A stretch of 60,339 nt of DNA from Actinoplanes flavus (GTDB lineage: Bacteria > Actinomycetota > Actinomycetes > Mycobacteriales > Micromonosporaceae): NCBI RefSeq assembly GCF_017592555.1, contig NZ_JAGFNS010000044.1:1-60339 (forward strand). The letters are read 5' to 3'. The notes beneath the pieces are model-generated. The model ran no database searches. It was not told the DNA's origin and was given only the letters and a program-made list of their open reading frames with translations. Numbering within the stretch: position 1 is the stretch's first letter; each line of letters opens with the position of its first letter. Below, in pieces: positions 7,221 to 15,589 of the stretch. Both the position numbers and the translations under genes were made by a program.

Positions 7221-8249
7221 GTGCAGCAGAACACTGCGCGGCGATTAGCGGCGTTGCTGGCGCTGCTCGTCGCCGCGTGCGGACTGGCCGTCGCCGCGTC
7301 GCCGGCCACCGCGGCCCCCCGACTGCTCGCCGCCCCCGGAGACACCGGGGACGACGGTGAGGGCGGTTCGAAGTCCCTCATCGAACAACTCGAGAAGGCC
7401 TCCAGCGGCTTCGTCGAGGCCAAGAAGAAGCTGAAGACCTCCAAGGAGCAGCAGGCCAAGCTGACCGCGGAGCTCAAGCGCCTGGACACCGAACTCGGGC
7501 CACAGCAGGCGCAGCTCGACCTGATCGCCACGCAGGCGTACACCGCGGGGCGGGCCGGACCGATGTCCGCCGTGCTCGGCGCCGACTCGGCCGAGGGCTT
7601 CCTGGGCCGGGCCGAGACCCTGGCCCTCGTGGCGGCCGACCAGAGCCGGGCGATCCAGGGCCTGAAGACCACCCGCGAGGACCGGCAGAAGGCCAAGGAC
7701 GCCATCGACATCGCGGTCAAGGACCAGCAGAAGCAGGTCACCGTGATGGCCAAGCAGAAGGCCAAGGCCGAGGCGGCGCTCAAGGCGGCGAACCAGGGCT
7801 CGGACGCCTCGTCCTCCTCCGACGGCGGCGGCAGCGCCGACGCGGATCCGGGCCCGAGCGGGTCGAGCTGCAACCAGGACGACCCGACCGGCACCGGCGG
7901 CTGCGTCACCGCGACCCTGCTGCACGCCTACAAGCAGGCGCGGGCGGACGGCTTCACCCGGTTCACCAAGTGCTGGCGTACGCAGAACAGCGGCGAGCAC
8001 CCCAAGGGCCGGGCCTGCGACTTCTCCGCCGAGAAGGGCACCTTCGGCGGAGACGCCACGGGATCCGACAAGACGTACGGCGACAACCTGGCGAACTACT
8101 TCATCAACAACGCGGACGACCTCGACGTCCTGTACGTGATCTGGTACCGCCGGATCTGGCTGCCGAGCAGTGGCTGGAAGTCGTACAGCGGGGCGGGCGG
8201 CGACCCGTCCAGCGACCACACCAACCACGTGCACCTGTCGGTCAACTGA
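7221..8249 (+). CDS. secreted coiled-coil protein with M15-like C-terminal domain (paralogue)
   Basis: 342 residues with the same plan as the gene at 5639-6655: signal peptide (about 1-32), coiled coil (about 50-195), Ser/Gly/Asp linker, then a C-terminal domain with EHPKGRACDF and HTNHVHLSV. The GTG at 7221 was chosen over the ATG at 7215. It sits eight bases after GGAAGG, exactly aligned with the paralogue's start, whereas the ATG would be only two bases away. In actinobacteria c-di-AMP riboswitches sit before peptidoglycan hydrolases and resuscitation factors, so a wall-remodelling enzyme or hydrolase partner is likely. Confidence 0.82.
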   Translation: MQQNTARRLAALLALLVAACGLAVAASPATAAPRLLAAPGDTGDDGEGGSKSLIEQLEKASSGFVEAKKKLKTSKEQQAKLTAELKRLDTELGPQQAQLDLIATQAYTAGRAGPMSAVLGADSAEGFLGRAETLALVAADQSRAIQGLKTTREDRQKAKDAIDIAVKDQQKQVTVMAKQKAKAEAALKAANQGSDASSSSDGGGSADADPGPSGSSCNQDDPTGTGGCVTATLLHAYKQARADGFTRFTKCWRTQNSGEHPKGRACDFSAEKGTFGGDATGSDKTYGDNLANYFINNADDLDVLYVIWYRRIWLPSSGWKSYSGAGGDPSSDHTNHVHLSVN

Positions 8250-8269
8250 ACCACCGGGGAGTACGGGGC

Positions 8270-9040
8270 CTACCTGCGGGCGAAGGCCTCGTACTCCTTC
8301 ATCACCTCGTCGGTCGGGCCGTCGGCGCGGATCGTGCCGGCCTCCAGCCAGATGCACCGCTCACAGGTGTCCCGGATCGACTGCTCGCTGTGGCTCACCA
8401 GGAACACCGTGCCGGCCTGGGCGCGCAGCTCCCGGACCCGGGCCTCGCTGCGCTTGCGGAACTTGGCGTCGCCGGTGGCCAGCGCCTCGTCGATCAGGAG
8501 CACGTCGTGCTGCTTGGCGGCCGCGATCGAGAAGCGCAGCCGGGCCGACATGCCCGAGGAGTACGTCCGCATCGGCAGGGTGGAGAAGTCGCCCTTGTCG
8601 TTGATGCCGGAGAACTCGATGATCTCGTCCTTCTTCGCCCGCACCTCGGCCGGCGACATGCCCATCGCGAGGCAGCCCAGCTCGACGTTGCGGTCGCCGG
8701 GCAGCTCGTTCATCAGGGCCGCGTTCACACCCAGCAGGGACGGCTGGCCGGCGGCGTAGATCGCGCCCCGGGAGACCGGCAGCAGGCCGGCCACCGCGCG
8801 CAGCAGGGTCGACTTGCCCGAGCCGTTGGTGCCGATCAGGCCGATCGCCTCGCCCTTGTAGGCCACGAAGCTGACGCCCTTGACCGCGTGCACCTCACGG
8901 ATGTTCGAGTTCTTGCTGCGGGTGGCCAGGCGCTTGAAGCTGGCCAGCGGGCTGGAACTGCCCCCACCGGCCTGGTGGACCTTGTAGATGATGTGGGCCT
9001 CGTCCGCGATGACGGTGGGAATCCGCTCGTTGTCAGCCAC
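8270..9040 (-). CDS. polysaccharide/teichoic-acid-type ABC exporter ATPase
   Basis: A 256-residue ATPase of the Wzt/TagH/RfbB group. Walker A is GTNGSGKST, the signature is YSSGMSARLRF and Walker B is VLLIDEALATGD; the last two are hallmarks of the O-antigen and teichoic-acid exporter ATPases. The GTG start overlaps the end of the permease gene by eight bases, so the two are co-translated. There is no C-terminal glycan-binding extension of the long Wzt kind. The likely cargo is a lipid-linked surface polymer. The pseudaminic-acid locus 9.5 kb downstream is a candidate source, but no direct link is shown. Confidence 0.88.
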   Translation of the reverse strand: MADNERIPTVIADEAHIIYKVHQAGGGSSSPLASFKRLATRSKNSNIREVHAVKGVSFVAYKGEAIGLIGTNGSGKSTLLRAVAGLLPVSRGAIYAAGQPSLLGVNAALMNELPGDRNVELGCLAMGMSPAEVRAKKDEIIEFSGINDKGDFSTLPMRTYSSGMSARLRFSIAAAKQHDVLLIDEALATGDAKFRKRSEARVRELRAQAGTVFLVSHSEQSIRDTCERCIWLEAGTIRADGPTDEVMKEYEAFARR

Positions 9041-9929
9041 GGCCGTAGCCCTTCTCTCCGCGCCAGAAGTAAACGAAACCGCCGATGCTGACGAGCACGG
9101 TCCAGACGAACGCCTCGATCCACAGCACGGTGGGGGAGTTCGCCAGGGTCGCGTCCTGGAGCAGCGCGTGGCGCATCAGCTCGATGTAGACCAGCAGCGG
9201 GTTGGCCTCGACCACCTGGAGCTGCCAGCCGCCCAGCAGGTCCTCGAACTTCGTCACCGGGTAGAGCACGGCCGACCCGTACAGCCAGAACCGCATGATG
9301 AACGGGATCAGCTGCTTGACGTCGCGCACCTTGGAGCCGTAGCGGGCCATGAACAGGCCCAGGCCGACGTTGAAGAACGACTGCATGACCAGGACCGGCA
9401 GCACGATCAGCCACTCGGCGGTGATCGGCTCGCCGGTGATCAGCACGATGCCCATCAGGACGAAGAGCGCCACCACGAAGTTGCGGATCTCCACCAGTGA
9501 GGCGGAGAGCGGCAGGCTGGCCCGGGGGAAGTGCAGTGCGCGGATCAGCCCCAGGTTGCCGGTGATCGCGTTCGTCCCGGTCTGCACCACCGTCTGGGTG
9601 AATTGGAACACGAAAACACCGATGCAGAGGTACGCGATGAAGTTCGGCGTCTCCTCGTGGCCACCGAGGACCAGACCGAAGATGACGTAGTAGACCGCCG
9701 CGTTGATGATCGGGGTCAGGACCTGCCACACCGCACCCAGCTTGGTGTTGCCCAGCGCGGACGTCATCTTCGCGCTGGCGTGTGCCCGGATGAAGTGCCG
9801 GTACGCCCACAGCTGCCGGGTGTAGTCCGGCAGGCTCGGAAGCCGTCCGGACGCACTCAGGCCGTTGCGCCGGGCCAGCTCCTTGAGGGAGAGGCCGGCG
9901 TCGGTCTCGGCGACCGCCGTCTCTGTCAT
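9033..9929 (-). CDS. ABC-2 type polysaccharide exporter permease
   Basis: A 298-residue Wzm/TagG-like permease with six predicted membrane helices after a cytoplasmic N-terminus (YTRQLWAYRHFIR...KLGAVWQVLTPI), the typical opening of this family. ATG 9929 is preferred; an upstream in-frame start near 10005 is possible but less like family members. It is first in a two-gene operon with its ATPase and divergent from a TetR regulator 187 bases away. Confidence 0.87.
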   Translation of the reverse strand: MTETAVAETDAGLSLKELARRNGLSASGRLPSLPDYTRQLWAYRHFIRAHASAKMTSALGNTKLGAVWQVLTPIINAAVYYVIFGLVLGGHEETPNFIAYLCIGVFVFQFTQTVVQTGTNAITGNLGLIRALHFPRASLPLSASLVEIRNFVVALFVLMGIVLITGEPITAEWLIVLPVLVMQSFFNVGLGLFMARYGSKVRDVKQLIPFIMRFWLYGSAVLYPVTKFEDLLGGWQLQVVEANPLLVYIELMRHALLQDATLANSPTVLWIEAFVWTVLVSIGGFVYFWRGEKGYGRG

Positions 9930-10104
9930 GGGGTGGTGCTCCGATCTGGTCGGCCCGAACGGCGCGGCGGGATCCGATGCCTGGTGCGAGGTCACAGCAT
10001 GCAGCATGACAGGCCCCCGCCGATACCGATGGTACGGGTTCGTATCGACGTGGATGTGACGGTAGCTGACCAAACGGCGGAACGCAACCGTTACGTCGTA
10101 GCGC

Positions 10105-10110
10105 TATAGT
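10105..10110 (+). promoter_or_regulatory. -10 element TATAGT, leaderless start of tetR gene
   Basis: TATAGT is followed by six bases and the GTG at 10117. Just upstream, ACCGTTACGTCGTAGCGCT contains TACG/CGTA half-sites that could be an autoregulatory operator overlapping the promoter. Confidence 0.55.
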
Positions 10111-10116
10111 GACCGT

Positions 10117-10716
10117 GTGGCGACAATCAAGCGCGCACCAGCCGGAGCGGCGGTGCTCCGAGGCGACATCACCGTGGCGATCCGCAACGCCGTCATGAGT
10201 GAGCTGGCGGAGGTCGGTTACGGCCGGTTGTCCATCGAGGCGGTGGCCCGTCGTGCCGGGGTCGGCAAGACGGCGATCTACCGTCGATGGAGCAACAAGC
10301 TCGAAATGGTAATGGAGATAATCTCGGATGTCGCGGAGCGGAAAGTTCCACTTCCCGACACCGGAAGTTTCTCCGGCGACCTCCAGCTCCTCCTGATGAT
10401 CGTGAGCACGGCCCTCCAACATCGGATCGCGTCCCAGATCATCCCGGACCTGATGGCCGAGGCGGCCCGTAACCCGCAGATCGCCGAAACCCTGCAACGG
10501 GCCCTGCGGACCCACCAGCAGGCCGTCGGCGAGAAGCTGATCGGGCAGGCGGTGGCCCGCGGCGAGCTGCCCGAGGGCACCGATCCGGAGGTGGCCGTGG
10601 ACATGATCCTGGGCCCGCTCTACTGGCGCCTGGCCGTGGCCCGGCAGCCGATCGGCGAGGACTATCTGGAGAAGTTCACGGTGGCGGTGACCGCGGCGTT
10701 GCGCGCCACCGGCTGA
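10117..10716 (+). CDS. TetR-family transcriptional regulator
   Basis: 199 residues. The N-terminal TetR DNA-binding domain (about 20-65) shows IEAVARRAGVGKTAIYRRWSNK. The C-terminal region (about 80-195) is of the TetR_C type found in many actinobacterial AcrR-like proteins. It is divergent from the surface-polymer ABC exporter and likely controls that operon and itself; the ligand is unknown. Confidence 0.88.
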   Translation: MATIKRAPAGAAVLRGDITVAIRNAVMSELAEVGYGRLSIEAVARRAGVGKTAIYRRWSNKLEMVMEIISDVAERKVPLPDTGSFSGDLQLLLMIVSTALQHRIASQIIPDLMAEAARNPQIAETLQRALRTHQQAVGEKLIGQAVARGELPEGTDPEVAVDMILGPLYWRLAVARQPIGEDYLEKFTVAVTAALRATG

Positions 10717-10795
10717 CCGGCAACCGAACGCGCACCGGACCGCTCCCCTTTGCAACTCAGCGATTCCAGCGTCGCGGGCCGGAAGTGCCGACCGG

Positions 10796-10813
10796 AGAGG
10801 TGACCCCACCTCT
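10796..10813. promoter_or_regulatory. inverted repeat abutting the ribosome-binding site
   Basis: AGAGGTG and CACCTCT form a perfect 7-bp inverted repeat around ACCC, immediately before the GGAG (10814-10817) of the next gene. It could be an operator, a weak terminator for tetR, or a hairpin affecting translation. Confidence 0.4.
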
Positions 10814-10826
10814 GGAGCCGGTTTAC

Positions 10827-11189
10827 ATGACCTCTGCCTGTGATCTCCGCGTCGACCTCACCGTCCTCGACGCCACCTCGCTGCTCGCCATCGCGCTCGG
10901 GGGCACGCCGAGCCCGTCCTTCGGCTCCGGCGGCCCCCGGCCTCCACAGGTGACCAGCGAGGCCGTGGTGGGCTCGTGGCACAGCCCCGACGGCGCGGTC
11001 CGGCTGAGCCTGCGGACCGACGGGACGTACGCCGGTGAGGTGGCCGGCCGGCGCCGGCCGGCCCGCGGCACCTACCGGATCGAGGGCGGGTCAGTGCTGC
11101 TCCGGGACGACTCCGGCCTGCAGACCGCGGTCGCCGTCCAGGACGGTGAGCTGGAGATGGCCGGTCACCGCCTGCGTCCCGCCGGATAA
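10827..11189 (+). CDS. small Atu4866-like domain protein
   Basis: 120 residues. The C-terminal half (about 50-115) is a short beta-rich domain with VGSWHSPDG, LRTDGTYAGE and GTYRIEGGSVLLRDDSG. This resembles the lipocalin-like Atu4866 family, whose function is not established. The N-terminal 45 residues are poorly conserved and Pro/Gly-rich. The ATG is preceded by GGAG nine bases away. There is no signal peptide. Recognition is by pattern only. Confidence 0.6.
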   Translation: MTSACDLRVDLTVLDATSLLAIALGGTPSPSFGSGGPRPPQVTSEAVVGSWHSPDGAVRLSLRTDGTYAGEVAGRRRPARGTYRIEGGSVLLRDDSGLQTAVAVQDGELEMAGHRLRPAG

Positions 11190-11230
11190 CCCGGTTCCCT
11201 CCCGGGCGTACGGGCGTGATGCTGTCCCCC

Positions 11231-11857
11231 ATGATCGATTGGTTGAACAGTCCGGCGCTGGTGGCGTTCGGCGTGCCGACGTCCTGGGCCGAGGTGCTCG
11301 GGTTCCTGACCGGACTCGTGAACGTCGGCCTCCTGGTCCGCCGGCACATCCTCAACTGGCCGCTCGGCATCCTCAACGTGCTCCTGCTGATGGTCGTCTT
11401 CTGGTCGGCCGGCCTGTACGCCGACGCCACCCTCCAGATCGTCTACGTGGTCCTCGGTTGCTACGGCTGGTGGGCCTGGCTCCACGGCGGCCAGGACCGG
11501 ACCGCCCTGGAGGTCCGCTCCACGACCCGCCCCGAGTGGATCGGCCTGGCCGTGGCCGGGGTGCTGCTCACCGCCGGCCTCTGGCTCTTCCTGGACCGGC
11601 TCACCGGCTCCACGGTCCCGCTGGCCGACGCGCTCACCACGGCGCTGTCCCTGCTGGCCACCTACGGTCAGACCCGCAAGCTGGTGGAGAGCTGGTGGAT
11701 CTGGATCGCCGCGGACCTGATCTACATCCCGCTCTACGCGTACAAGGATCTCTGGCTCACCGCGATCCTGTACGTGGCCTTCCTGCTCCTGTGTGTGCTG
11801 GGCCTGCGCTCGTGGCGGGTGGCGCTCCGGGCCCGGCCGAAGGCGGTTCCGGCGTGA
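11231..11857 (+). CDS. pnuC: nicotinamide riboside transporter PnuC
   Basis: A 208-residue membrane protein with about seven hydrophobic helices. Family landmarks include NWPLGILNVLLL, YGWWAWLHGG and the C-terminal WWIWIAADLIYIPLYAYK. It imports ribosylnicotinamide. It overlaps the following nadR-like gene by 4 bp (GTGA), coupling uptake to phosphorylation. The start could also be the GTG at 11216; MIDWLNS best matches family N-termini and neither start has a clear ribosome-binding site. Confidence 0.9.
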   Translation: MIDWLNSPALVAFGVPTSWAEVLGFLTGLVNVGLLVRRHILNWPLGILNVLLLMVVFWSAGLYADATLQIVYVVLGCYGWWAWLHGGQDRTALEVRSTTRPEWIGLAVAGVLLTAGLWLFLDRLTGSTVPLADALTTALSLLATYGQTRKLVESWWIWIAADLIYIPLYAYKDLWLTAILYVAFLLLCVLGLRSWRVALRARPKAVPA

Positions 11858-12933
11858 GGTACCGGCACGGGCTGATCGTCGGGAAGTTCTACCCGCCGCA
11901 CGAGGGCCACCACGCGCTGATCGACGCCGCGGCCGCCGCCTGCGAACGGGTCACCGTCGTGGTGGCGCCCTCCTCGGCGGAGAGCATCCCGCTGGCCGAG
12001 CGGCTGGCGTGGCTGCGCGCCGAGCACGGCCCGAACGTCCGGTTCGCCGGGGTGCACGACGACCACCCGATCGACTACGCGGACCCGGCGGTGTGGGAGC
12101 TGCACATGGCGGTCTTCCGGGCGGCGGCCGGCACCGACCGGGTGGACGCGGTGTTCTCCTCCGAGGCGTACGGGGCCGAGCTGGCCCGCCGCTTCCACGC
12201 CGAGGCGGTCCTGGTCGACCCGGACCGGCTCCGGGTGCCGGTCTCCGGCACGGCGGTCCGCGCCGACCCGGTCGCGCACTGGGACCGGCTGCGGGCCGGC
12301 GCCCGGGGCCACCTGGCCCGGCGGGTGATCGTGGTGGGCGCCGAGTCGACCGGCACCACGACCATGGCCCGGGCCCTGGCCCGGCACTACCGGACCCGCG
12401 GCGGCGTCTGGGCGGGCACCCGCTGGGTGCCCGAGTTCGGCCGGGAGCTCACCGAGCGCAAACTCGCCGCGTTGCGGGCGGACCGGCCGGAGGCCACCGT
12501 CTTCGACGTGACCTGGGACCGGGCGGACTTCGTGACGGTCGCGGTCGAGCAGAGCGCCGGCGAGGACGCGGCCGCCCGCGCCGGTTCGCCGGTGGTCTTC
12601 GGCGACACGGACGCCTTCGCCACCACGATCTGGGAGGAGCGCTATCTGGGCAGCGCCTCGCCCGAGGTGTGTGGGCTGGTCCGGGCGCCGGACCTCTACC
12701 TGTTGACCGACTGCGCGGACGTGCCGTTCGAGGACGACGGGCTGCGTGACGGCGAACACCTGCGGAAGTGGATGACCGAACGGTTCCGGGCCGGGCTGGC
12801 GGCCGGTGACACGCCGTGGGTGGAGCTGACCGGGCCGTACCGGCGCCGCCTGCGCACCGCGATCCGGGCCGTCAACGACCTGCTCGCCGAGGGCTGGCGC
12901 TTCGCCGAGCCGCTTCGGCCGCGGGACCCTTAA
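11854..12933 (+). CDS. nadR: NadR-type NMN adenylyltransferase / ribosylnicotinamide kinase
   Basis: 359 residues in two domains. The N-terminal nucleotidyltransferase domain (about 1-150) has GKFYPPHEGHHALI, the HxGH motif of adenylyltransferases. The C-terminal P-loop kinase domain (about 155-345) begins GAESTGTTTMARAL. Together they phosphorylate nicotinamide riboside and adenylate NMN to NAD. The N-terminal DNA-binding domain of enterobacterial NadR is absent. Coupled to pnuC. Confidence 0.87.
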   Translation: MRYRHGLIVGKFYPPHEGHHALIDAAAAACERVTVVVAPSSAESIPLAERLAWLRAEHGPNVRFAGVHDDHPIDYADPAVWELHMAVFRAAAGTDRVDAVFSSEAYGAELARRFHAEAVLVDPDRLRVPVSGTAVRADPVAHWDRLRAGARGHLARRVIVVGAESTGTTTMARALARHYRTRGGVWAGTRWVPEFGRELTERKLAALRADRPEATVFDVTWDRADFVTVAVEQSAGEDAAARAGSPVVFGDTDAFATTIWEERYLGSASPEVCGLVRAPDLYLLTDCADVPFEDDGLRDGEHLRKWMTERFRAGLAAGDTPWVELTGPYRRRLRTAIRAVNDLLAEGWRFAEPLRPRDP

Positions 12934-12986
12934 AACCCGCGTGCCGGAGGCCGATCAGTAGGTGACCCCGATCGGAAGGACGGCAC

Positions 12987-13547
12987 GTGCGGCACACCAG
13001 GATCGCGATCGCGCTGGCGGCGACCTCGCTCACGCTCGGCGGCTGCGCCGCGTTCGGCCTCGGCGAGCGCACCGCGACGACCGGGGACACCGAGCGGGGC
13101 GGCGAGTCCTGGCTGCTCGTGCAGCAGGGGCAGGCGACCCCGTCCCCGACGGCCTCGCGGGGCGCCCCCACCCCGACGCCGGAGGCCTCGCTCTCCGTGC
13201 CCGCCGTCGACCCGAGGTGTACGAAGCTCTGGCCGCGAACCGACCCGGCGCTGATCCCGGTCGAGGTGACCCCGGGCCGCGGTTCGCTCCGGGTCGACTG
13301 GCCGACCCAGTTCTCCTCGAACTACCGGGTGGCGGCCGTGCCGCAGAAGCTGGTGACCGGCCCGCAGCCGGAACCGGTGTGGAAGGAGGTGGCGCCGGGC
13401 AGCGGGTGTGCGATGAGCACCACGCTCACCGGGCTGACCCCGGGCGCCGCCTACATCGTCTGGCTGGACGCGCCGAACACCGGCCGGCGGCTCGACGGCA
13501 CCCGCAACCTGTACAGCGGCCGGTCAGGCGTGGTCTACCCGAAGTAG
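12987..13547 (+). CDS. putative lipoprotein
   Basis: 186 residues. The N-terminus MRHTRIAIALAATSLTLGGC has a lipobox (LGGC, Cys20), implying export and lipidation. A Thr/Pro/Ser linker (about 48-70) leads to a C-terminal domain (about 75-185) with a fibronectin-III-like pattern (SLRVDWPTQFSSNYRV, TLTGLTPGAAYIVWL). The GTG start follows GGAAGGA by six bases. Function unknown. Confidence 0.72.
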   Translation: MRHTRIAIALAATSLTLGGCAAFGLGERTATTGDTERGGESWLLVQQGQATPSPTASRGAPTPTPEASLSVPAVDPRCTKLWPRTDPALIPVEVTPGRGSLRVDWPTQFSSNYRVAAVPQKLVTGPQPEPVWKEVAPGSGCAMSTTLTGLTPGAAYIVWLDAPNTGRRLDGTRNLYSGRSGVVYPK

Positions 13548-13553
13548 CCGGGC

Positions 13554-14006
13554 TCACCACTCGGCGCCGGCCCGCTCCACGGTCAGGACCTCCAGGCCGT
13601 CCGGGCCGAGCCGGTACTTCGTCATGGTGGTCAGCGCCGGACCGTAGACGTGCACGCTGACCGCCGGCCGGACGCCGTTGTTGACGATCCGGTGGATGTG
13701 GCGGCCGCCGAACCGCCGGCCCACGCCCTCACCCAGCTCCCGGGAGACGATCCGGGGCCGGCCGCCGGCCGTCGACACGGTGTCCTCGGTGAGATCGCCG
13801 CCGTGCACGAAGAACGCGCCGGACGAGCCGCCGTGGTCGTGGATCTCGGTGGCCTGGCCGGGCAGCCAGGTGAGCAGCCAGACCTCGTGGTCGTCGGCCA
13901 CCGCGAGCCGGTGGTACCAGCGGTCCACCGGATCGAAGCGGGGCGCGACGGCCCAGTCGTGTGCGGTGGCGGAGTACCACTGCGCGATGGCGAGATGGTC
14001 GGACAC
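13554..14006 (-). CDS. cysteine dioxygenase-type cupin
   Basis: 150 residues; a CDO type I-like cupin. Metal-binding histidines are in TEIHDHGGSSG (HxH) with a third in GRHIHRIVN. Such enzymes oxidise cysteine or a related thiol to the sulfinate. The GTG start at 14006 has GGGAGG six bases upstream; the ATG at 14030 lies inside the operator repeat and is rejected. A 9-bp inverted repeat covers the promoter, so expression is probably repressor-controlled, plausibly by a sulfur or redox sensor. Confidence 0.8.
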   Translation of the reverse strand: MSDHLAIAQWYSATAHDWAVAPRFDPVDRWYHRLAVADDHEVWLLTWLPGQATEIHDHGGSSGAFFVHGGDLTEDTVSTAGGRPRIVSRELGEGVGRRFGGRHIHRIVNNGVRPAVSVHVYGPALTTMTKYRLGPDGLEVLTVERAGAEW

Positions 14007-14028
14007 GGCAGCCTCCCGGCAGGCATAC

Positions 14029-14053
14029 AAAACCTATAGACCAGATAGGTTTT
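14029..14053. promoter_or_regulatory. 25-bp operator, 9-bp perfect inverted repeat
   Basis: AAAACCTAT and ATAGGTTTT are perfect inverted arms around a 7-base spacer, 23 bases before the dioxygenase start. AT-rich in a GC-rich genome and at promoter distance, it is a strong transcription-factor site. CTAT...ATAG cores are typical of Rrf2-family regulators; the regulator is not in this window. Confidence 0.75.
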
Positions 14054-14365
14054 ACCACATGATCGCCGCCGGGGTGGGGCGAATCCGCCGAAGGCTTCGG
14101 GAGGGAAAGAGGCTTGGCGACTTTTGCCTCTTTCGAAACGTGGTGCAAAAAACTGCGATGAGCGACCGTGTCGCCACGCTGCGTCGAGATTTTCGGGTGG
14201 TCTGTCACCAGATCGGCCTACCCCGATCGGCCGTATTGGCAGAATCCGCTGCTCAGGCGGTCCCTGCCCAATCGAGATGGCTATATGGTGACCAGCGCCG
14301 CCGAGAACCGGTCGCCGGAGGCCATCGCACCCCGCCTCCGATGCCCACACACCGAGGACGGACAC
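14054..14365. other. 312-base intergenic region with inverted repeat
   Basis: No gene is supported. A perfect 9-bp inverted repeat (GAAAGAGGC 14105-14113, GCCTCTTTC 14126-14134, 12-base loop) stands out and could be an operator or attenuator stem. TATATGGT near 14281-14288 is a candidate -10 for the neprosin-domain gene about 80 bases downstream, implying a structured 5' leader. Confidence 0.5.
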
Positions 14366-15442
14366 GTGTCGAAGTCACGCCGCGGGCTGTTCGCCGCCGG
14401 CCTAACCGCAGCCGTGATCGGCTCCATCGGAGTCGTCTCGACCCTCAACGCGGGTGCGGAGCAGATCCCGGAGAGCACGGTCCCCGCGGTGGCGCCGGCC
14501 GACCCCGGTCCGGCGGAGGGCGGCGAGCCGCCGGTCGAGGACCCGCCGACGAACCTGCCCTGGGGTCAGCGGCCCCAGGAGATCCAGACCGGGCGTGACG
14601 GCGCCAGCAGCGGCGCGCTGAAGGCCGCCGGGCTGGACGCGGCCGCGCCCGACGCGAGCGGCGAGGAGGCCGAGGAGGAGTACGCGCCGAAGGGCCGCTC
14701 CTCGCGTACCGGGGTGCTCAAGAAGGAGACGACCACGGTCGTGCCGCCGGAGCCGCCGAGCCCCACCCCGACCGCCGCCGCGGCCAGGCCGACCGTCCAC
14801 TTCCTCTACAACGTCGGGTCGCAGGCCGCGGTCTCCGACGGGGCGTACGCGAACCTGACGATCAGCAAGCCGGTGCTGGCCCGCTCCGACTACCACACAC
14901 TGGCCGAGCTGGCCGTGCAGTCCGCCGACGGCGCCCAGATCGTCGAGGTGGGGTGGAACGTGGACCGTGTGGTCAACGGCGACGACGACCCGCACCTGTT
15001 CGTCTACCACTGGGTGGACCGGAAACCGACCTGCTACAACGGCTGCGGCTTCGTGCAGTACAGCGGCAACGTCCGGCCCGGTGACACGCTGCCGCGGGAC
15101 AACACGAAGCGGTTCGGCATCCAGTACTACAACGGGGCCTGGTGGATCGCCTACGACACCGAGTGGGTGGGCTACTTCCCGGAGTGGCTGTGGCCGACCG
15201 TGGACTTCTCCAAGACCGGCCTGGTCCAGGTCTTCGGTGAGGTGGCCGCGGCCACCGCCAGCCCCTGCACCCAGATGGGCAACGGCAGGGACGGCAGCGA
15301 CATGACGGCCGCCCGGGTGGGCAGCCTGACCTACCTCAACGGGCCCGCGGCGGAGATGCACATCCGCAGCACCAGCGACCTCTACACGGTCACCAGGATG
15401 AGCGCCCGGACCTTCCGCTACGGCGGCCCCGGGAACTGCTGA
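14366..15442 (+). CDS. secreted neprosin-domain protein
   Basis: 358 residues. A twin-basic signal region (KSRRGLFAAGLTAAVIGSIGVVSTLNAGA) precedes a low-complexity Pro/Glu/Ala linker (about 35-140). The neprosin domain (about 145-358) shows CYNGCGFVQYSGNVRPGDTL, NGAWWIAYDTEWVGYFPEWLW and a final TRMSARTFRYGGPGNC. Neprosins are Glu-dependent prolyl endopeptidases; bacterial members are common in actinomycetes. The GTG start follows GAGGACGGA. An isolated gene closed by a terminator. Confidence 0.85.
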   Translation: MSKSRRGLFAAGLTAAVIGSIGVVSTLNAGAEQIPESTVPAVAPADPGPAEGGEPPVEDPPTNLPWGQRPQEIQTGRDGASSGALKAAGLDAAAPDASGEEAEEEYAPKGRSSRTGVLKKETTTVVPPEPPSPTPTAAAARPTVHFLYNVGSQAAVSDGAYANLTISKPVLARSDYHTLAELAVQSADGAQIVEVGWNVDRVVNGDDDPHLFVYHWVDRKPTCYNGCGFVQYSGNVRPGDTLPRDNTKRFGIQYYNGAWWIAYDTEWVGYFPEWLWPTVDFSKTGLVQVFGEVAAATASPCTQMGNGRDGSDMTAARVGSLTYLNGPAAEMHIRSTSDLYTVTRMSARTFRYGGPGNC

Positions 15443-15459
15443 CCTGGATCTTCAGATGT

Positions 15460-15491
15460 GATGCCCGGTGCCCGGAAGGGTGCCGGGCATC
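15460..15491 (+). terminator. stem-loop terminator
   Basis: GATGCCCGG and CCGGGCATC form a perfect 9-bp outer stem with further internal pairing, 18 bases after the neprosin gene. There is no strong U-tract, as usual in actinomycetes. Confidence 0.72.
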
Positions 15492-15589
15492 GGCGTTCTC
15501 CGGTTTTTCCGGGGCGGTCTTGAACCGGTCCACATGCCACGATGTACATCGAGGTGGCCGGGCCGAACCCGAGGGGAGAGCTGGCGCCG

